5,941 nucleotides of DNA from Pseudomonadales bacterium (lineage in GTDB: Bacteria; Pseudomonadota; Gammaproteobacteria; Pseudomonadales; Pseudohongiellaceae): positions 1 to 5,941 of the forward strand of contig JAITMI010000359.1 of NCBI GenBank assembly GCA_031277435.1. The letters are read 5' to 3'. The notes under the pieces were generated by a model. It worked only from the letters and a program-made list of their open reading frames with translations, was not told the DNA's origin and searched no databases. A program made the position numbers and the translations under genes. Position 1 is the stretch's first letter. Each line of letters starts with the position of its first letter. This document shows positions 4,461 through 5,941 of the stretch, piece after piece.

Positions 4461-4873
4461 GCTCGTACCAGCTTTACCACGCCATCACCCTCAATCAGTC
4501 CGCGCAGCAAGTCATCAATCACCGGAAACCGCATCCGCCCGCCGCTGGTCGAAGCCGCGTAAGTCGTTGAAATCGGCCCCACCGTCTCACTCACCACCGC
4601 CTGCGCTTCAACATCGGCGTACAGCGTTCCGTCATTGGCACGCAGCGCGGCCTCGGCGGTCGCCGCCTTCACGTTGTAGTGCAGCGGATTCAGGTAATGC
4701 TCCTTCACCCGCCGCGCCATCACGTACTGCGTTGCCCGCCTGAGCGCCGCTTCCTTGGCTTCAAGCGTGAGCGGCTCCCATGCCTGATTCCCAAGACTCA
4801 CGTGATAAGCGTCGGCAAAAGCCACGCTCACCAGCGAATCGAAATCAGGATCGGGCGCGACGATCAAGCTCAC
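4457..4873 (-). CDS. DnaT-like / head-tail connector adaptor protein
   Basis: A 138-aa protein similar to phage proteins often annotated as putative DnaT-like ssDNA-binding, whose position after the capsid gene and helical build fit an HK97 gp6-like head-tail adaptor. Visible features: an N-terminal acidic segment, SVAFADAYHVSLGNQAW with the conserved ADAYH and W, then LEAKEAALRRATQYV (the repeated E..K..AL..AT.Y. pattern), a loop region, and a C-terminal helix RFPVIDDLLRGLIEG followed by VVKLVRA. The start is GTG at 4873, which overlaps the upstream TGA (GTGA) and has GAGG about 7 nt upstream. The DnaT label should not be read as evidence of a replication role. Confidence 0.78.
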   Translation of the reverse strand: MSLIVAPDPDFDSLVSVAFADAYHVSLGNQAWEPLTLEAKEAALRRATQYVMARRVKEHYLNPLHYNVKAATAEAALRANDGTLYADVEAQAVVSETVGPISTTYAASTSGGRMRFPVIDDLLRGLIEGDGVVKLVRA

Positions 4874-5187
4874 TTGACCGCCTCGATCAGCTTCGCCTTC
4901 TCGGCATCATCAAGCGCGTTCCATGCCTCGCCCGTCATGCCAGACGCCGCAAACGCCGCATACAACGCCGCCGCCTTGTCCTTGCCGATCCGCGCGTCAA
5001 ACTCCACGCCAGCGGCTTTCAGCGCGTCCTTGGCTTGTTCAGTATCGACCTGATCGCTGGCCTTCTTGCTGTCGGCCTCACCCTTCGGCTTGAACCGCGC
5101 GTCAACGATGATGAAACCCTGCTCGCGCAGCTTCTTCTTGCGTTCCGGCGACACCGGATGCTTTTCGTAGGCAATCTTCTGATCCAT
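4870..5187 (-). CDS. Head-region protein with HeH/LEM-like segment
   Basis: A 105-aa protein found right after the capsid gene. The N-terminus MDQKIAYEKHPVSPERKKK followed by LREQGFIIVDARFKPKG is a pattern seen in small phage proteins at this locus. A charged linker follows, then AKDALKAAGVEFDARIGKD and AALYAAF, which resembles a HeH/LEM helix-extended-loop-helix motif (short domain, DNA or protein binding). The function is unproven; a head accessory role is suggested by position. ATG at 5187 is preferred over the in-frame ATG at 5244 because it has GGAG 6 nt upstream, while the longer form would be translated across the terminator hairpin at 5198-5237. The stop TGA overlaps the next GTG start. 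Confidence 0.78.
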   Translation of the reverse strand: MDQKIAYEKHPVSPERKKKLREQGFIIVDARFKPKGEADSKKASDQVDTEQAKDALKAAGVEFDARIGKDKAAALYAAFAASGMTGEAWNALDDAEKAKLIEAVK

Positions 5188-5197
5188 GCTTTTCTCC

Positions 5198-5237
5198 AAA
5201 AAAATCACCCGCAACAGGATTTCACCTGATGCGGGTT
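5198..5237 (-). terminator. Intrinsic terminator between capsid gene and next gene
   Basis: On the minus strand CCCGCA (5235-5230) pairs with TGCGGG (5213-5208) and CAGG with CCTG (5228-5225 with 5218-5215), with a single mismatch between the two blocks and a 6-nt loop. After a short TGA the run TTTTTTT (5204-5198) follows. It begins about 12 nt after the capsid stop and ends at the Shine-Dalgarno of the next gene. Partial termination would keep capsid message more abundant than downstream head-tail joining messages. Confidence 0.75.
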
Positions 5238-5248
5238 CATTCATTCAC

Positions 5249-5941
5249 TTACTTGCTGGCATCGCCAATAGCGATAACACCAGCAGTAGCCTTGTCGCTG
5301 GTAACGAACTTATCCCAGTTCGCGCCCGTGCCGATGGCTACGTCAGTAGGCGACTTGCCGCCGTTCTCGGTGTCCCATGCGTAACCACGCAGGCCAAGAG
5401 CAAACGTGTAATCGGCCTGGAACGTGGTTTCAATCCGCTCCCTGCCGTTGCTTGAATCCACGTTCGTTACCAGGTCACTGCCGTCATGCACCAAAGCCGC
5501 GCCGCTCGTGAGAGAAAGCACCTTTTGCAGGTTCGGCGCTTGGGATGCGCCAACTTCGTAGAGCGCTGGCGCATCCGTTACCACCACCGGGCGGCCAAGA
5601 ATGCTGAACACCGTCACATTCGACGCCACAAACAGGCGCTGATCGTTATTCAGGTTCTGCCCAATCAACTTGTGCATAACCTCGCCAGTCATCACCTGCG
5701 CCACCAACTGCGCCGACGCATCGCCAAACTTTGCATGAGCGCCGTTGATGGCTGAATACGTCACACCAGCCGTGGCCGATACGTCATTCACGCAAGCCGC
5801 GTTGTTGCTGATTGCAGCAACCAAACCAGCAATGGCGGTATTCAGTTGATCCTGAATGATCGCCTCGGCCAAGTTGCGGCTAATCACCTCAACCGCCTCC
5901 GCCGGGTCTTTCTGAATCCACGTCAACTGCGCAGGCTCCCA
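5249..5941 (-). CDS. Major capsid protein, C-terminal part (5' end outside window)
   Basis: The last 230 residues of a phage coat protein, open to the right edge (visible part begins WEPAQLTWIQKDPAEAVEV). It matches the major capsid 13-like/coat protein group: the helix ISRNLAEAIIQDQLNTAIAGL, then SNNAA, a GAHAKFGD segment, VMTGEVMHKLIGQNL, LGRPVVVTDAPAL, LTSGAALVHDG, RIETTFQADYTFALGLRGYAWD and a conserved tail with NPTD-like SPTD, GTGANWDK and AGVIAI. (The longer stretches are cited in part only.) It forms the icosahedral shell with an HK97-type fold expected. A TTG at 5926 is not the true start; the reading frame continues beyond the window. The stop is TAA at 5249-5251, followed at once by a terminator-like hairpin. 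Confidence 0.88.
   Translation of the reverse strand, partial: WEPAQLTWIQKDPAEAVEVISRNLAEAIIQDQLNTAIAGLVAAISNNAACVNDVSATAGVTYSAINGAHAKFGDASAQLVAQVMTGEVMHKLIGQNLNNDQRLFVASNVTVFSILGRPVVVTDAPALYEVGASQAPNLQKVLSLTSGAALVHDGSDLVTNVDSSNGRERIETTFQADYTFALGLRGYAWDTENGGKSPTDVAIGTGANWDKFVTSDKATAGVIAIGDASK

Noticed and set aside
4225..4743. 172-codon plus-strand open frame
   Set aside because: Antisense to the Ntn-hydrolase-like and DnaT-like genes; low-complexity Ser/Arg/Pro composition and no ribosome site.
4870..5244. Longer start (ATG 5244) for the HeH-like gene
   Set aside because: It would be translated through the terminator stem and T-tract, whereas ATG 5187 has a well placed GGAG.
1..5941. tRNA genes, rRNA, CRISPR arrays, insertion sequences
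   Set aside because: No cloverleaf-like tRNA, no regularly spaced repeats, and no transposase-like frame or IS-type terminal repeats were seen.

Overview
The window is part of the late structural gene cluster of a tailed, siphovirus-like phage or prophage. Base composition is about 58-62% G+C in three stretches of the cluster that I counted by hand. Gene order and protein style suggest a proteobacterial host, perhaps a betaproteobacterium, but nothing in the window fixes the taxon. Family names below come from recognising the translated proteins; no database search was run.

Nearly everything from 447 to the right edge lies on the minus strand, so transcription runs from high to low coordinates. 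In that order the genes are: the C-terminal part of the major capsid protein (5249-5941, cut by the window edge); a stem-loop/T-tract terminator; a 105-aa head-region protein with a HeH/LEM-like segment (4870-5187); a DnaT-like/connector-type adaptor (4457-4873); a proteasome-fold Ntn-hydrolase-like protein (3969-4460); a 69-aa small phage protein (3763-3972); a 104-aa hypothetical protein (3445-3759); a head-closure/adaptor-type protein (3099-3470); an HK97-gp10-like tail completion protein (2581-3102); a DUF4128-like tail terminator (2171-2584); a 34-aa mini-gene (2070-2174); a structured leader with a terminator-like hairpin; the tail tube protein (1265-1921); two more hairpin/T-tract elements; the tail assembly chaperone (761-1159); and a DUF1799-like ORF (447-713).

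The last two genes form a lambda G/GT-type pair. The chaperone ends in a perfect GGGAAAC -1 slippery heptamer directly followed by its UGA stop, and a -1 shift enters the frame of the DUF1799-like ORF, giving a predicted 237-aa fusion. Six gene junctions between 4873 and 2171 are 4-nt ATGA/GTGA overlaps, which suggests a tightly coupled translation chain.

The left edge is different. The expected next gene, the tape measure, does not follow. Instead an AT-rich plus-strand gene (about 42% G+C, only its last 79 codons visible, 3-242) converges on the late operon. Between them lies a roughly 200-nt gap, very AT-rich in its middle, holding nested inverted repeats and an 8-nt direct repeat. This looks like a moron or other accessory cargo inserted between the chaperone and tape-measure positions, and it is the part of the window most worth following up.
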